A stretch of 64,000 bases of DNA from Anabaena cylindrica PCC 7122 (GTDB lineage Bacteria > Cyanobacteriota > Cyanobacteriia > Cyanobacteriales > Nostocaceae). The stretch lies in contig NC_019771.1 in assembly GCF_000317695.1 (NCBI RefSeq), positions 2,298,001-2,362,000 of the forward strand, in the 5' to 3' direction. Positions 16,725 through 26,268 of this stretch are shown in pieces (position 1 is the first letter of the stretch; each line of letters starts with the position of its first letter). Position numbers and translations under genes: made by a program. A model generated the notes under the pieces. It worked only from the letters and a program-made list of their open reading frames with translations, did no database searches and had not been told where the DNA came from.

Positions 16725-18008
16725 TTAATTATTATTCATTGTCGTAGGATTTTGAGCAGCTTTTTTACCCAAAATTTCTACCGCTTTGGCAAATTGAGGA
16801 TCTTCTAAAGTAGCTAATTTATCCCGTTCTCGTAACCATAAATTTTCTTTTTGGGCATCGGTTAAATCTATGACCACATCTGGATCAATACCATGCTTGT
16901 TAATATCTTTACCGCTAGGGGTGTGATATTTAGCAATTGTTACCGCTAATCCTGAACCATCTTCTAAAGGCCGCACAGACTGCACCAAACCCTTACCAAA
17001 GGTTTGCGTACCCACAACTACAGCACGTTTATTATCCTGCAAAGCACCGGAGAGAATTTCACTAGCACTAGCTGAACCCTTATCCACTAAAACCACCAAT
17101 GGTTTAGTTGTCAAAGCACGACCCCTAGCTATTTCCCGTTCTTGCTCACCTTGACGGTCAATTGTAGAAACAATGATTCCCCTGTCTAACCACATCCGGG
17201 CAATGTCTACACTGGAGAATAATAAACCACCTGGGTTTCCACGCAGATCCAAAACATAGCCAGACACTTTTTTAGCTTCTAACTTAGTAATTGCTTCTCT
17301 CATTTCTTTACCAGCATTGGCACTAAATTGATTTAGGCGAATGTAGCCAAGATTACCTGCTGGTGTTTGCTTCTCAGAAAACTTAACTGGATGGATTTCA
17401 ATTCGCGCTCGTGTGATATTAAACTGTTTTTTCTGGCCCTTACGCTGAATTGTTAGCCTAACGGGCTTTCCTGGTTCACCACGAATCAAGGATACAGCCT
17501 GGTTAGTGTCCATTCCTTTAGTACTTTTGCCATCAATTTCCAGAATCAAATCTTTAGCCAGAATTCCTGCTTTGAAAGCAGGTGTATCTTCAATTGGGGC
17601 AATCACAACCAATTGCTTAGTTTTTTCATCTTGGCTGATAGTAATACCAATACCTGTGAGTTCTCCAGAAGTATCAACTTGCATACTCTTGAACTCTTCT
17701 GGGTTCATAAACCGGGTGTAAGGGTCTTCTAGCTTTTGAAGCATTTCCCGGATGGACTTATAAGCTTCCTCTTGATTAGTGTAGGACTTGCTTAAATATT
17801 CCTTACGAACAGCCTGCCAATCTACCTGATTAAAAGTGCCATCTACATATTGGCGATGAACAATCTGCCAAACTTCATCTATCAATTCCTTGGGACTTGC
17901 TTTAAATAAAGCCTGACCACGAGAATGAATACCAAGACCAGTAACCGCAATTGTAGAAAGCGTCACTGCCGTAGCACCTAAAACAAGCCTACTCTTTGTA
18001 ATCACCAT
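16725..18008 (-). CDS. C-terminal processing protease (Ctp, family S41)
   Basis: 427 residues from ATG 18008; a longer frame to 18140 crosses ATTGGG-type repeats and is rejected. It begins MVITKSRLVLGATAVTLSTIAV, a signal/anchor segment. A PDZ domain spans about 110-190 (GELTGIGITISQ to SLIRGEPGKPV). The Ser/Lys dyad is in GSASASE (Ser about 314) and TFGKG (Lys about 339), 25 residues apart as in D1 protease. Ctp enzymes trim C termini of lumenal or periplasmic proteins; CtpA matures PSII D1. Which Ctp paralogue this is cannot be stated. It ends near the start region of the sensor kinase gene's 3' end, on the same strand. Confidence 0.88.
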   Translation of the reverse strand: MVITKSRLVLGATAVTLSTIAVTGLGIHSRGQALFKASPKELIDEVWQIVHRQYVDGTFNQVDWQAVRKEYLSKSYTNQEEAYKSIREMLQKLEDPYTRFMNPEEFKSMQVDTSGELTGIGITISQDEKTKQLVVIAPIEDTPAFKAGILAKDLILEIDGKSTKGMDTNQAVSLIRGEPGKPVRLTIQRKGQKKQFNITRARIEIHPVKFSEKQTPAGNLGYIRLNQFSANAGKEMREAITKLEAKKVSGYVLDLRGNPGGLLFSSVDIARMWLDRGIIVSTIDRQGEQEREIARGRALTTKPLVVLVDKGSASASEILSGALQDNKRAVVVGTQTFGKGLVQSVRPLEDGSGLAVTIAKYHTPSGKDINKHGIDPDVVIDLTDAQKENLWLRERDKLATLEDPQFAKAVEILGKKAAQNPTTMNNN

Positions 18009-18141
18009 AATGACAGCTGTGTCAGAGGGAAAATTTATAGTCAGTATGCCCAATCTAACACAGGGATTGGGAATTGGGGATTGACGATTAGTAATTCTTC
18101 CCCTGCTTCCCCAATCCCTGTTCTCTTCAATTACTAGCAAC

Positions 18142-20757
18142 TTACGTTACTAAGGGCAATATAACGGTGACGGTTGTACCATGACCAGATGCACTAATAA
18201 TACTTAAACTGCCTTGATGTAAATCAATACATTTTTTTACGACCATCAAACCTAAGCCTGTACCGGGAATATTACGAACATTCTTACCTCGATGAAATGG
18301 TTCAAATAATTCATTTTGGTCATTTGTGGGAATGCCAATTCCTTGATCACAAATTTTAATTATTACCTCCCTTTCCTCAAAGATGAGATAAGAATCAACT
18401 TGAGTATTTTCTGGTGAGTATTTAATAGCATTTGACAAGAGATTTCCTAATATTGAACGCAATAACTTTTCATCTAAATATGCTTTTTCCGAACTTCCTT
18501 CACAAATAAAAGTTAGTATATGTCTAGAGGCATCACTCAGACGTATTTCTTCAACAAACTGACGACAAAATTGTTCTAAATCCAGATATTTGGGATTAAA
18601 TTCTAAGTTACCAGTTTCGGCTCGATTGATGGTTAAGATATCATCAAGAAGCTGCACCATATTTTTGACAGAATCTTGAATGCGGCGTAAATTGCGAACT
18701 CTTTTTTGGTCATCTTGCCAAGCATAAGGAGAATTTTCTAATAATTGAGCAGCAGCTAAAGCAACACTTAATGGTGTCCGAAATTCATGGGAGGCCATTG
18801 AGAAAAAACGAGTTTTCATAGTGCTTAATTCTTTTTCTTTTTCCAATGCTACTCTCACCTCTTCTAATCTTTTTCTTTCGGTAATATCACGACAATTAAC
18901 AAAGATTTGTGTTAGTTCTGAATTATCAACAAATCTCTGACTAATAGCTTCTAAAGTTCGCCAAGATCCATCCTGATGACAATAGCGAAATTCAACTGGT
19001 AAAGCAACATCAGGATTTTTAATTGCATTGGTAATGTGATGACAAGTAGTGACAAAATCATCAGGATTAATAAGGGCAAAAAAATTCTGACCAATCAAAT
19101 TAGCAGATTGATAGCCTAAAACTTTTTCTACAGATGGACTAATATATTGAATCGTCCCTTCTGTATCTAAAATAGTGATAACATCTAAAGCATTTTCAAT
19201 CAATGAACGGAATCTTTCTTCACTACGCTGTAATGCTTGTTCAATTCTTTTGCGTTCTGTAATATCTCTTTGTACTGCTATCCAATGAGTATAGTATCCT
19301 GTTTTATCTGCCACAGGAACTACACTAAATTCTACCCAAAATTCAGAACCATCTTTGCGATAGTTAATGACTTCAACTGTAACAGTTTCCCAACGAGAAA
19401 GAGCGTTTTTCACTTGATCTAAAGCAACCCGATCTGTTTTTGGACCTTGGAGGATACGAGGAGTTTTACCTAACACATCTTCGGAACTATAACCAGTCAT
19501 GCGTGTAAAAGCTTGATTGATATATAAAATGCGTGGTCCAGGTTCATCTATGGGTTGAAATTCTGTAATCAAAACAGCGTCATTAGTATTAACAACCACA
19601 GATTGAAGTAACCGCACTTGTTCAGCTTGACGTTTTTGTTCTGTGATATCTGCAACTACTGCGACTATACCATTAATTACTCCATTACTGTTGCGGAGAG
19701 GAGCAGCAGAAAAAACAATATCTATCAATGTACCGTCTTTTTTGGGTTGACGGACTTCTAAACGAGGAAGAGTGATACCTTGAATGATGCTTTCTCTAAT
19801 TTTTTGATATTCTTCTAATTCTATGGAAATGATTGGGTTAGGTTGATCTAAAATTTCTGTTTCTGTCCAACCAAACATTCTTGCGGCCGCAGGATTCCAA
19901 ATTTTAATATTGTTATCTAAATCTACGGTAAAAATAGCACGGGGTGAAGCAGCAATCAAAGATTCAAGAGTTTGATTTGTGTGACGAAGTGCGGCTTCAG
20001 TGCGTTGACGTTCAATAATTTCTGCTCGTAAGGAAATGTTAGTTTGAGCTAGTTCTTCTGTGCGTTGTTGGACTCGGTTTTCTAGTTCAATATTCAGTTC
20101 TTGTAATTGTTCATAAAATTCTGACTGTTGAATTGCGATCGCAACTTGATTGGCTAATTGTACCATTAATTCAATTTCCCAAGGTTGCCATTCACGAATA
20201 TCACTACATTGATGAGCAATCAACAAACCCCAAAGATAAGGTTGAGAGTTAGTGGGAATATCTCGCAATTCTTGTAATATTGGTACTACTAATTTAGCTT
20301 TTACACCAAACTGTTTTACAAAATCTGCTAAACAAGATTCTACATCACTTTGATCTATATTGGTAACAGCGCGAGTTTTTCCTTGAGTATAAGCATGATG
20401 ATACTCCCTGGGAAATACTTCCTCTGGAAATGTTTCTCCAAGAATGCAAGGATAATTTTCTGATACAGTTTCCGTTATTGCACAACCAGTACCATCTTCC
20501 CAAATTCGATAAATCAATACTCTGTCAGTTTGGAGAAACTGTTTTACCTCTGCTACTGTGGTGACTAGCACTTCGTCTAAATTCAGGGATTTGCGAATCT
20601 GATGAGCTATTTGACTAACTAAACGTTCTCTATCAGTTTGTTGTCGGATAATCTTTTCTGCTCGTTGTCGTTGAGTTATTTGTCGTTGTAGGAGGTAGTA
20701 AGTTGTGAACAGGGTGATGATAAATAATCCAATTGCAACACCTAATGGATTGAACAT
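18142..20757 (-). CDS. ccaS: Membrane sensor histidine kinase with cyanobacteriochrome-like GAF and three PAS domains; candidate CcaS
   Basis: 871 residues. One transmembrane helix lies at about 5-23, followed by a GAF domain (about 45-215), PAS domains at about 265-375, 385-500 and 515-630, HisKA with phospho-acceptor in SHEFRTP (His657), and a HATPase domain with DQGIGI and GTGLGL. In the GAF, ESCLADFVKQFGVKAKLVVP aligns with the chromophore-cysteine region of cyanobacteriochromes. Cys142 is at practically the residue number of the bilin-binding Cys141 I recall for CcaS. Domain order TM-GAF-PAS(n)-kinase also matches CcaS, and a CcaR-type regulator plus pec/cpcL lie nearby. The residue after the Cys is Leu rather than the common His/Tyr, and I could not place the protochromic Glu/Lys. 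A non-photosensory GAF kinase remains possible. Confidence 0.68.
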   Translation of the reverse strand: MFNPLGVAIGLFIITLFTTYYLLQRQITQRQRAEKIIRQQTDRERLVSQIAHQIRKSLNLDEVLVTTVAEVKQFLQTDRVLIYRIWEDGTGCAITETVSENYPCILGETFPEEVFPREYHHAYTQGKTRAVTNIDQSDVESCLADFVKQFGVKAKLVVPILQELRDIPTNSQPYLWGLLIAHQCSDIREWQPWEIELMVQLANQVAIAIQQSEFYEQLQELNIELENRVQQRTEELAQTNISLRAEIIERQRTEAALRHTNQTLESLIAASPRAIFTVDLDNNIKIWNPAAARMFGWTETEILDQPNPIISIELEEYQKIRESIIQGITLPRLEVRQPKKDGTLIDIVFSAAPLRNSNGVINGIVAVVADITEQKRQAEQVRLLQSVVVNTNDAVLITEFQPIDEPGPRILYINQAFTRMTGYSSEDVLGKTPRILQGPKTDRVALDQVKNALSRWETVTVEVINYRKDGSEFWVEFSVVPVADKTGYYTHWIAVQRDITERKRIEQALQRSEERFRSLIENALDVITILDTEGTIQYISPSVEKVLGYQSANLIGQNFFALINPDDFVTTCHHITNAIKNPDVALPVEFRYCHQDGSWRTLEAISQRFVDNSELTQIFVNCRDITERKRLEEVRVALEKEKELSTMKTRFFSMASHEFRTPLSVALAAAQLLENSPYAWQDDQKRVRNLRRIQDSVKNMVQLLDDILTINRAETGNLEFNPKYLDLEQFCRQFVEEIRLSDASRHILTFICEGSSEKAYLDEKLLRSILGNLLSNAIKYSPENTQVDSYLIFEEREVIIKICDQGIGIPTNDQNELFEPFHRGKNVRNIPGTGLGLMVVKKCIDLHQGSLSIISASGHGTTVTVILPLVT

Positions 20758-20845
20758 GGGGAATGGTTTTAGGAATAGGATAACTTGGCTGGAGAATTGT
20801 TAGGGGATGTTTTAAAATTATATAGTTACCTACCAACATAATCAA

Positions 20846-22468
20846 ATGAATGAACGTGACGAGCTAATAAAAAAAATTGAGCAAGAAATAGATTCTGACT
20901 TTGGCTCTAATAAACTCAAAGAAATTGGCTACACACAAGCCGTATGGACTTTACTATCGGTAGTTGAGGATCATCATTTAAAGATAAGAAAAATACAACC
21001 ACTTCCTGATGAGCAATTATATGCTTATGTTGATAATCTAATTAACTGGTTGTCATACCCTCTACAAGTTTGTCTTAGGGAAGCTAGTAATAATTCTGCA
21101 AAATTAAATAGACAACTCATCAATGAAGATTATGATCTTGCTCAAGAGTGGATAAAAAAATCTAAAGAATATTGGAATTTTTGTTTAATCTTTCCACTAT
21201 TACACAGGAAAAAGATTCAAATTAATGTAATTGGAAGTGAATTATTTACAACTGATTTGACTACCCTAGAACCGGAGTATGAAGCATACAATAGATTAGT
21301 GATAAAGACTGGGAATGATTCAAACAAGAGGATTGATCTAAACAAAGTCATTCAGGAAATAATTTACAATACGAAATTCAATACTAAAACATTCACCGTA
21401 AACTTTAGTTCCAAGCTAGTTTCAGATTTAATGTATCTATTGAAAGAAGTAACTTTAAGCAGATATAATCTGCCTGAAGAATGGCAATTTTCAGATTTTA
21501 CAATTTCACAATTCAAGTCGATATTTATAACTACACAGGCTCTTTCATTAGCTTGGTATCTTGCTAGAGAAATGGCTGTTGACAAAGGGATACAAAGCTT
21601 AGGCTATAGCTCTTCAGTTTGGGTTGTCCGAAAACAAGAGTTAATTAGTCATATTACTAAATATAGCAAACAGCCTAAAATTACTGTTCAAAATATTTAT
21701 GATAAAATTACTTTTGGTAATGCAGGAATTCGTGATCCCGATATTGCTACACAACCTCTTATAGACTTGCATAACGGTCATTACGCCATCTCACCATTTA
21801 TTTGGCTAAACATAGATGCAGAGAGAAACTTATGCGTTCTCTTAAACCAAATAGAATCAGAGCAGAAAACCTACTCAAAGCTTGTTAAAAACAAAGAATC
21901 AATTCTTAGAGATGAGTTTATTAAGCTCGCTATATCTTTGGGCTTTGATTGTAAATACGGAGTAATAGAAACAACAGATGTTGATTTAGCGATAATTGAT
22001 AGACAAAAAAGGCTATGCCTTGTTATGGAATTGAAATGGTTTATTGAGCCAGCCGAAATTAGAGAATGCGATAATCGATCAAAAGAACTTTCAAAAGGTA
22101 TTGAGCAAGCCATAAAGATAGCAAATGATTACAAAAGCTGTAATAAAAAACTCATTGAACAAGTCCTACATATTGAACCTGATTATGAATTAATGACTAT
22201 CGTTGTCTCAAAAAACTGGATTGGTCACTTTGATGTACAAAACTCAGAAGTTCCTATTATTAAATCTGGTCATCTAATGAGAAAGCTGGAGTCATCAAAA
22301 TCTCTAGATGAAACTATTTCATGGCTAAAAAAACGAGAGTATTTGCCAAAAAAAGGGAAGGATTTTGATATCGGTTATATAAATATTGAGTTAGGTGGAT
22401 GGAAATCTAAATGGTATGGTATAAAGCTAAACTCACATCTTGCACCTGACCGAAAACCTCAGTATTAA
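20846..22468 (+). CDS. Orphan protein with PD-(D/E)XK nuclease-like C-terminal domain
   Basis: 540 residues, AT-rich, divergent from the kinase. About residues 1-340 are helical and unrecognised. The C-terminal third contains DEFIKLAISLGF followed by TTDVDLAIIDRQKRLCLVME and then LKW. The spacing Asp380-x14-Glu395-x-Lys397 is the D...ExK core of restriction-like nucleases, with a supporting helix carrying KELSKGIEQAIK. No methyltransferase is adjacent, so a classical restriction-modification unit is unlikely. Together with the neighbouring dead transposase it looks like inserted cargo. A defence or repair role is conjecture. Confidence 0.6.
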   Translation: MNERDELIKKIEQEIDSDFGSNKLKEIGYTQAVWTLLSVVEDHHLKIRKIQPLPDEQLYAYVDNLINWLSYPLQVCLREASNNSAKLNRQLINEDYDLAQEWIKKSKEYWNFCLIFPLLHRKKIQINVIGSELFTTDLTTLEPEYEAYNRLVIKTGNDSNKRIDLNKVIQEIIYNTKFNTKTFTVNFSSKLVSDLMYLLKEVTLSRYNLPEEWQFSDFTISQFKSIFITTQALSLAWYLAREMAVDKGIQSLGYSSSVWVVRKQELISHITKYSKQPKITVQNIYDKITFGNAGIRDPDIATQPLIDLHNGHYAISPFIWLNIDAERNLCVLLNQIESEQKTYSKLVKNKESILRDEFIKLAISLGFDCKYGVIETTDVDLAIIDRQKRLCLVMELKWFIEPAEIRECDNRSKELSKGIEQAIKIANDYKSCNKKLIEQVLHIEPDYELMTIVVSKNWIGHFDVQNSEVPIIKSGHLMRKLESSKSLDETISWLKKREYLPKKGKDFDIGYINIELGGWKSKWYGIKLNSHLAPDRKPQY

Positions 22469-22667
22469 CCGAAAATAAGAGAACAAAAGAAACATCTAAA
22501 AATCATACCTACAATTTATATACTGAAATAATAAACTACATTTACTCCCAGTATATTTACAAATGACATATATGAAAAGAGAAATAATGTCATCTGCACA
22601 GAAACACTTGTATTTTTTTATGAAAAATGAGAGAAAAGGGCGTAGAAAACATTAATCAGCAAGAAAT

Positions 22668-23783
22668 ATGGAAATCATTCTTGCCCACGCCCATAACCTA
22701 ATGTACACCATTCTAGCATTGATGCCTACTCGTTATCAAAGAGATAATTTGGAAGCAATGCTAGGATTATTTCTAGCCGCAGATGGAAAACCTTTACCAC
22801 ATTACAGTAAAGCCAAATCCGAAAGTGCATTAAGTCGATTTTTGAATATTAGTAATTGGTCTACTCGTAAACTCATTTATCATCTCCGCCAGCAGGCGCT
22901 TGAACAAATTAATAGTCACTGTCCATTAGGGCGAAAAGCATTTTTACAAGTGATTATTGACCTCACAACTTTAGAAAAATGTGGTAAATTCAAAGGTTTA
23001 AATAACTTAATAAGTGTCTACAATGGTAGGCGAGGTTTCCATATAGTAATCTTATATTTGGTAGTTGGAAAATGGCGTATACCCTGGAATTTTCGCGTCT
23101 GGAGAGGTAAAGGTACAGCCAGTCCTGCTCAGATGGCACTACGAATGGTACGTAATTTACCAAAAGATTTTACCAAAAAATTCGAGGTGAAAATTCTAGC
23201 TGATACAGCCTTTGGCACTAAAGATTTTATCAACGGTATTCGTAAACTTAAATATCATGCTGTCCTTGGTATTGGTTGTAATCGTAAATTAATTAATGGC
23301 ACTCCTGTTAAACTTTTACATCGTCGAGGAAGACAAGTTCAACTCGTTGGATTAGATTTTCCTGTTACCCTTTCTTGGTATTATTTTAAACGCGAGAATG
23401 GTCAGTTTGTCAAAAGATATGTTATCTCTACAAAACCCATTAAAGCTAGCACTATTTCTTGGTGGGGTAAACGCCGTTGGCTTTCTTGAGGTTGGTTCAA
23501 AACTGCTAAACATCGCTTTGGTTTAGACAAGTTTGGACAAGGCACTCTTTTAGGGGTTTATCGTTGGTTAATCTTGTCTATGACTGCCTATTTATTAGCA
23601 TATTGGGCATATATTTCATCTTCCTTATCTGATTCTTTGGACTGGGGTAAAGCTGCTTTTCTTGCACTCTCTACTTTTCTTCCTCATTTAGTCCTGTCTT
23701 TGTTATTACTTGACATTGAACGACTTCGACCCTTAGCACTTAGTCATGGAATTGACATTACTATTTTAAGGTGCAAGATATGA
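22668..23783 (+). pseudogene. IS4-like DDE transposase, inactivated by an in-frame TGA
   Basis: The frame runs 273 codons from ATG 22668, stops at TGA 23487-23489, and continues in the same frame to TGA 23781-23783 (98 more codons). Acidic residues in VIIDLTTLEK and ILADTAFG fit the first two catalytic Asp. The stop falls in RRWLS-stop-GWFKTAKHRFG, where relatives have the catalytic Glu (W-x-I-E-G-F-F-K). The region beyond it (GQGTLLGVYRWL, then hydrophobic helices) is intact, so this is a recent decay. I could not define terminal inverted repeats in 22469-22667 or 23784-23900. Confidence 0.8.
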
Positions 23784-23900
23784 GTAAAGCCTATTTAGTG
23801 CGATAGCGCAAGCGCTGACTTGTCAGTTCGCAAATCTCGTAAAATACTTTAATGAATTTCACTATTTACTAAGATGTAATCTTATTGCGTGATCTTCTTG

Positions 23901-23939
23901 ATAAAAAATAAATTTAGCCTGAAAATTCATTCTCAGGCT
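23901..23939 (-). terminator. Intrinsic terminator of the pec-cpcL unit
   Basis: On the minus strand AGCCTGA (23939-23933) pairs with TCAGGCT (23922-23916), then AAATTTATTTTTTAT follows. It starts 33 bases after the cpcL stop codon and is the only terminator-like structure after pecF and cpcL. Confidence 0.65.
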
Positions 23940-23971
23940 GTTAATAGAATTGATCTTAAATTAACTTGATA

Positions 23972-24721
23972 TTACAAAGAAATTAGACCGTAATAGGACA
24001 GAATTACTACAACAGTCCCAAGTGCTATCAGGGTAATTCCTGCGAACCAAGTAGCTGATGAAATCGCTTGGTAAACCTTGGGATAGGGATCTCGTTGCCA
24101 TTTCCACCAATATACTAAAGGAGCTTTAGCTTTGAAATAGCCCAGTTTCTCTAATTGCTGACGATGGTATTGATCATAGCGAGGAAATTGGCTAAAAGGT
24201 AAATCTCCTAGATGACGCTGAGAAATAATCCGCCGACGTTGATAGGGAACAGTGTTATCACCAAAACTGATTTGATACTCTTCACTATTGAGCAGCGCAT
24301 CAATGAAACCCTGTAACCCTTTAGTACCTAAGATTATAGACCAAGCAATTGTTTCTTGTTGATTGTAAACTTTCCGCCCCAGAAGACGCTGTACACACAT
24401 TTCTACAAATCGGTAATTGTTGTTTGTGTCATAGTTGCGTAAACGGAATGTTTCAGACATTACCAATCCGCGAATAAAATCTCTAACGGTAATACTTTTG
24501 TGTTTTAACTGAGATTCTAGAGTCAATAAACGGTTACTAACCAGAATTTGTTGTTCGTTAAAAATCTGACGATAAGCAGCCCAAATTAACTCATTCATTT
24601 CTACCGTGGAAGGAGTTCCTTCAGTAGTGTAAAGTTTGGGTTGTTCGTCTCCTGGGATTTCAAATCCTTTAACTCGTTGGTTTTGACTGGAGAGGGCGTA
24701 GCTTTTTAAAGGAATAGTCAT
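23972..24721 (-). CDS. cpcL: Phycobilisome rod linker with C-terminal membrane helix (CpcL, CpcG2-type)
   Basis: 249 residues. The N terminus MTIPLKSYALSSQNQRVKGF and the linker domain (about 20-160: DELIWAAYRQIFNEQQ-like segment, GRKVYNQQE, FGDNTVPYQRR) are those of CpcG rod-core linkers. Residues 220-249 form a hydrophobic segment (TWFAGITLIALGTVVVILSY), which identifies the CpcL class. CpcL anchors rod-only phycobilisomes in the thylakoid membrane, feeding photosystem I/NDH-1 rather than a core. It lies 121 bp downstream of pecF on the same strand with no terminator between, so its rods may carry phycoerythrocyanin. Confidence 0.9.
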   Translation of the reverse strand: MTIPLKSYALSSQNQRVKGFEIPGDEQPKLYTTEGTPSTVEMNELIWAAYRQIFNEQQILVSNRLLTLESQLKHKSITVRDFIRGLVMSETFRLRNYDTNNNYRFVEMCVQRLLGRKVYNQQETIAWSIILGTKGLQGFIDALLNSEEYQISFGDNTVPYQRRRIISQRHLGDLPFSQFPRYDQYHRQQLEKLGYFKAKAPLVYWWKWQRDPYPKVYQAISSATWFAGITLIALGTVVVILSYYGLISL

Positions 24722-24842
24722 GGTGAGATTTTTTAGTAAATAATAATGAACATTTGTAGAAAATTGATAATTCGTGATGAAATTCCTGTTTTCATCCTGT
24801 AAATCCTTTAATTCTGGATATCCTGATATGGCTTACGCCATG

Positions 24843-25271
24843 CTACGCTATCAGACAATTATTCAAAATCATCCGAATCCGTTCCTTAACAACTCGGTCT
24901 GATTCTTGTGTCATGGCTTGATGAAGGATCGTATTTATTTCCACTGTCCCAACTGCTCCCAAAGAAACCGCAGCCGCATAACGCAACGCCCAATCTTCAG
25001 CATTTAATAAAGCCCAGGACAGCTTATCAATTCCTCTTTGTCTTTTTTCAGAATCCGTGGTGGAAATCACCATCTTTTCCAAGCCCCTAGCCGCCACTCG
25101 CCGTACATTTCCTTGGCAATGATTGGCAACTTCTACACCTACTACATCTACTAATAAATCTAAAGCGAGATCATCGCCAATATTAGCGAGAATGCTGATA
25201 ATTTTTGCTTGTTCATTCTGGTCTGTGCAAGTTTGATAATCCGTAATTAGAGATTCTACTTTTGTGTTCAT
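24843..25271 (-). CDS. pecF: Phycoviolobilin lyase-isomerase subunit PecF
   Basis: 142 residues from ATG 25271. The frame can be extended to a GTG at 25307, but that crosses a CACGCAGAGGCGCAGAG dispersed repeat. Residues 50-55 are NHCQGN, the motif I recall as needed for isomerising phycocyanobilin to phycoviolobilin; the rest is HEAT-like (RRVAARGLEKM, DWALRYAAAVSLGAVG). With PecE it attaches phycoviolobilin to PecA. The protein seems short for PecF (about 170 or more residues by recollection), and its last codons and stop (CTGATAGCGTAG) fall in another dispersed repeat. Confidence 0.82.
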   Translation of the reverse strand: MNTKVESLITDYQTCTDQNEQAKIISILANIGDDLALDLLVDVVGVEVANHCQGNVRRVAARGLEKMVISTTDSEKRQRGIDKLSWALLNAEDWALRYAAAVSLGAVGTVEINTILHQAMTQESDRVVKERIRMILNNCLIA

Positions 25272-25345
25272 AATTGATGATTTTAGGTAAATTAATTTTT
25301 TTCTCACGCAGAGGCGCAGAGTCGCAGAGAGAGGAAGAAGAGTTA

Positions 25346-26128
25346 TTAAAGTTGGATTAATAGTTGATCGATGATTTGAAATAGGGTTTGCGTTGATTGT
25401 TGTTTTTTTATTTCTGATATATCGCTTTCTAATACTGTTTCTAAAATCCGTTTTAGGTTTAATAGTTTGAGGCTATTACCAATTTTTGCTTGCACAATTG
25501 CTTCTGCTGCTTCTATATGACCAATTGCTCCTAAATCAAAGGCCGCAGCCCAACGTAAATAGGAATTTTTGTGATTAAGATTTTGAATAATTCGTTCGAG
25601 ATATTCTGTTTTTTGGGTAATGAGATAAAGATAACGTGCCGCAGCACATTGGACTCTTTCGGAGGAATGTTTTAAAAATGGCTCAACAAGTGGATGTGCT
25701 TCTATTACTCGCAATTCTCCCAGGGCTTCTATTAAGGCTTCGTAGGATTGAGATGTGCCAGATTGTAAAAGTTGTAAGAGGGGAGAATTGGCTCTAGTAT
25801 CACCAATTTTTCCCAATGCCTCAATGACAACTTCCCGAAATTGCTCATCTTCATCACAGTTTAGGGCATTGATGAGGGCTGGTACTGCTTCAATATTTTT
25901 GAGTTGTCCTAAAGCGCGAGCAACTTGACGACGTAAGGGATAGCCACCTTGGACTGTCCGATAACGCACATCTTGGAGTTGTTGACAAAGGGCTGCACAA
26001 GCTGATTGAATTTGATGTTTTCCTAACCACCAAGCAGCATAATATCTAATTTGATTATCCTCTGCGTCTAGGGAAGAAATCGCAGTGTCAGGAGAGAGAA
26101 TTGGTTCAGTTGGAGAAGTAGTAATCAT
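25346..26128 (-). CDS. pecE: Phycoviolobilin lyase-isomerase subunit PecE
   Basis: 260 residues from ATG 26128; seven more upstream codons to 26149 are encoded by a dispersed repeat (GGCTAACGCCACGCTATGCG) and are probably not native. YYAAWWLG at residues 29-36 is the PecE-characteristic motif. HEAT/PBS-type lyase repeats follow (VARALGQLKN, VIEALGKIGD, CAAARYLYLI, RWAAAFDLGAIG). PecE and PecF together ligate and isomerise the bilin on the PecA cysteine. It is followed 75 bp on by pecF and preceded by a 200-bp gap with a strong palindrome. Confidence 0.9.
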   Translation of the reverse strand: MITTSPTEPILSPDTAISSLDAEDNQIRYYAAWWLGKHQIQSACAALCQQLQDVRYRTVQGGYPLRRQVARALGQLKNIEAVPALINALNCDEDEQFREVVIEALGKIGDTRANSPLLQLLQSGTSQSYEALIEALGELRVIEAHPLVEPFLKHSSERVQCAAARYLYLITQKTEYLERIIQNLNHKNSYLRWAAAFDLGAIGHIEAAEAIVQAKIGNSLKLLNLKRILETVLESDISEIKKQQSTQTLFQIIDQLLIQL

Positions 26129-26268
26129 GTCAGATATGGCTAACGCCACGCTATGCGAACAGGATTTATAGGATTAAAGGATGAACAGGATGAATGTGAA
26201 GATGATTGATTTGTCCTGTTGATCTAATACACAACTTCCAAATTTTAATATGGGTTATTCAGAATATT

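Noticed and set aside
18009..18140. Upstream extension of the Ctp protease
   Set aside because: Encoded by ATTGGGGATT-like repeats; the true signal-anchor begins at ATG 18008.
23574..23783. Separate small membrane protein gene
   Set aside because: Same frame as the preceding transposase fragment and homologous to the C-terminal part of that transposase.
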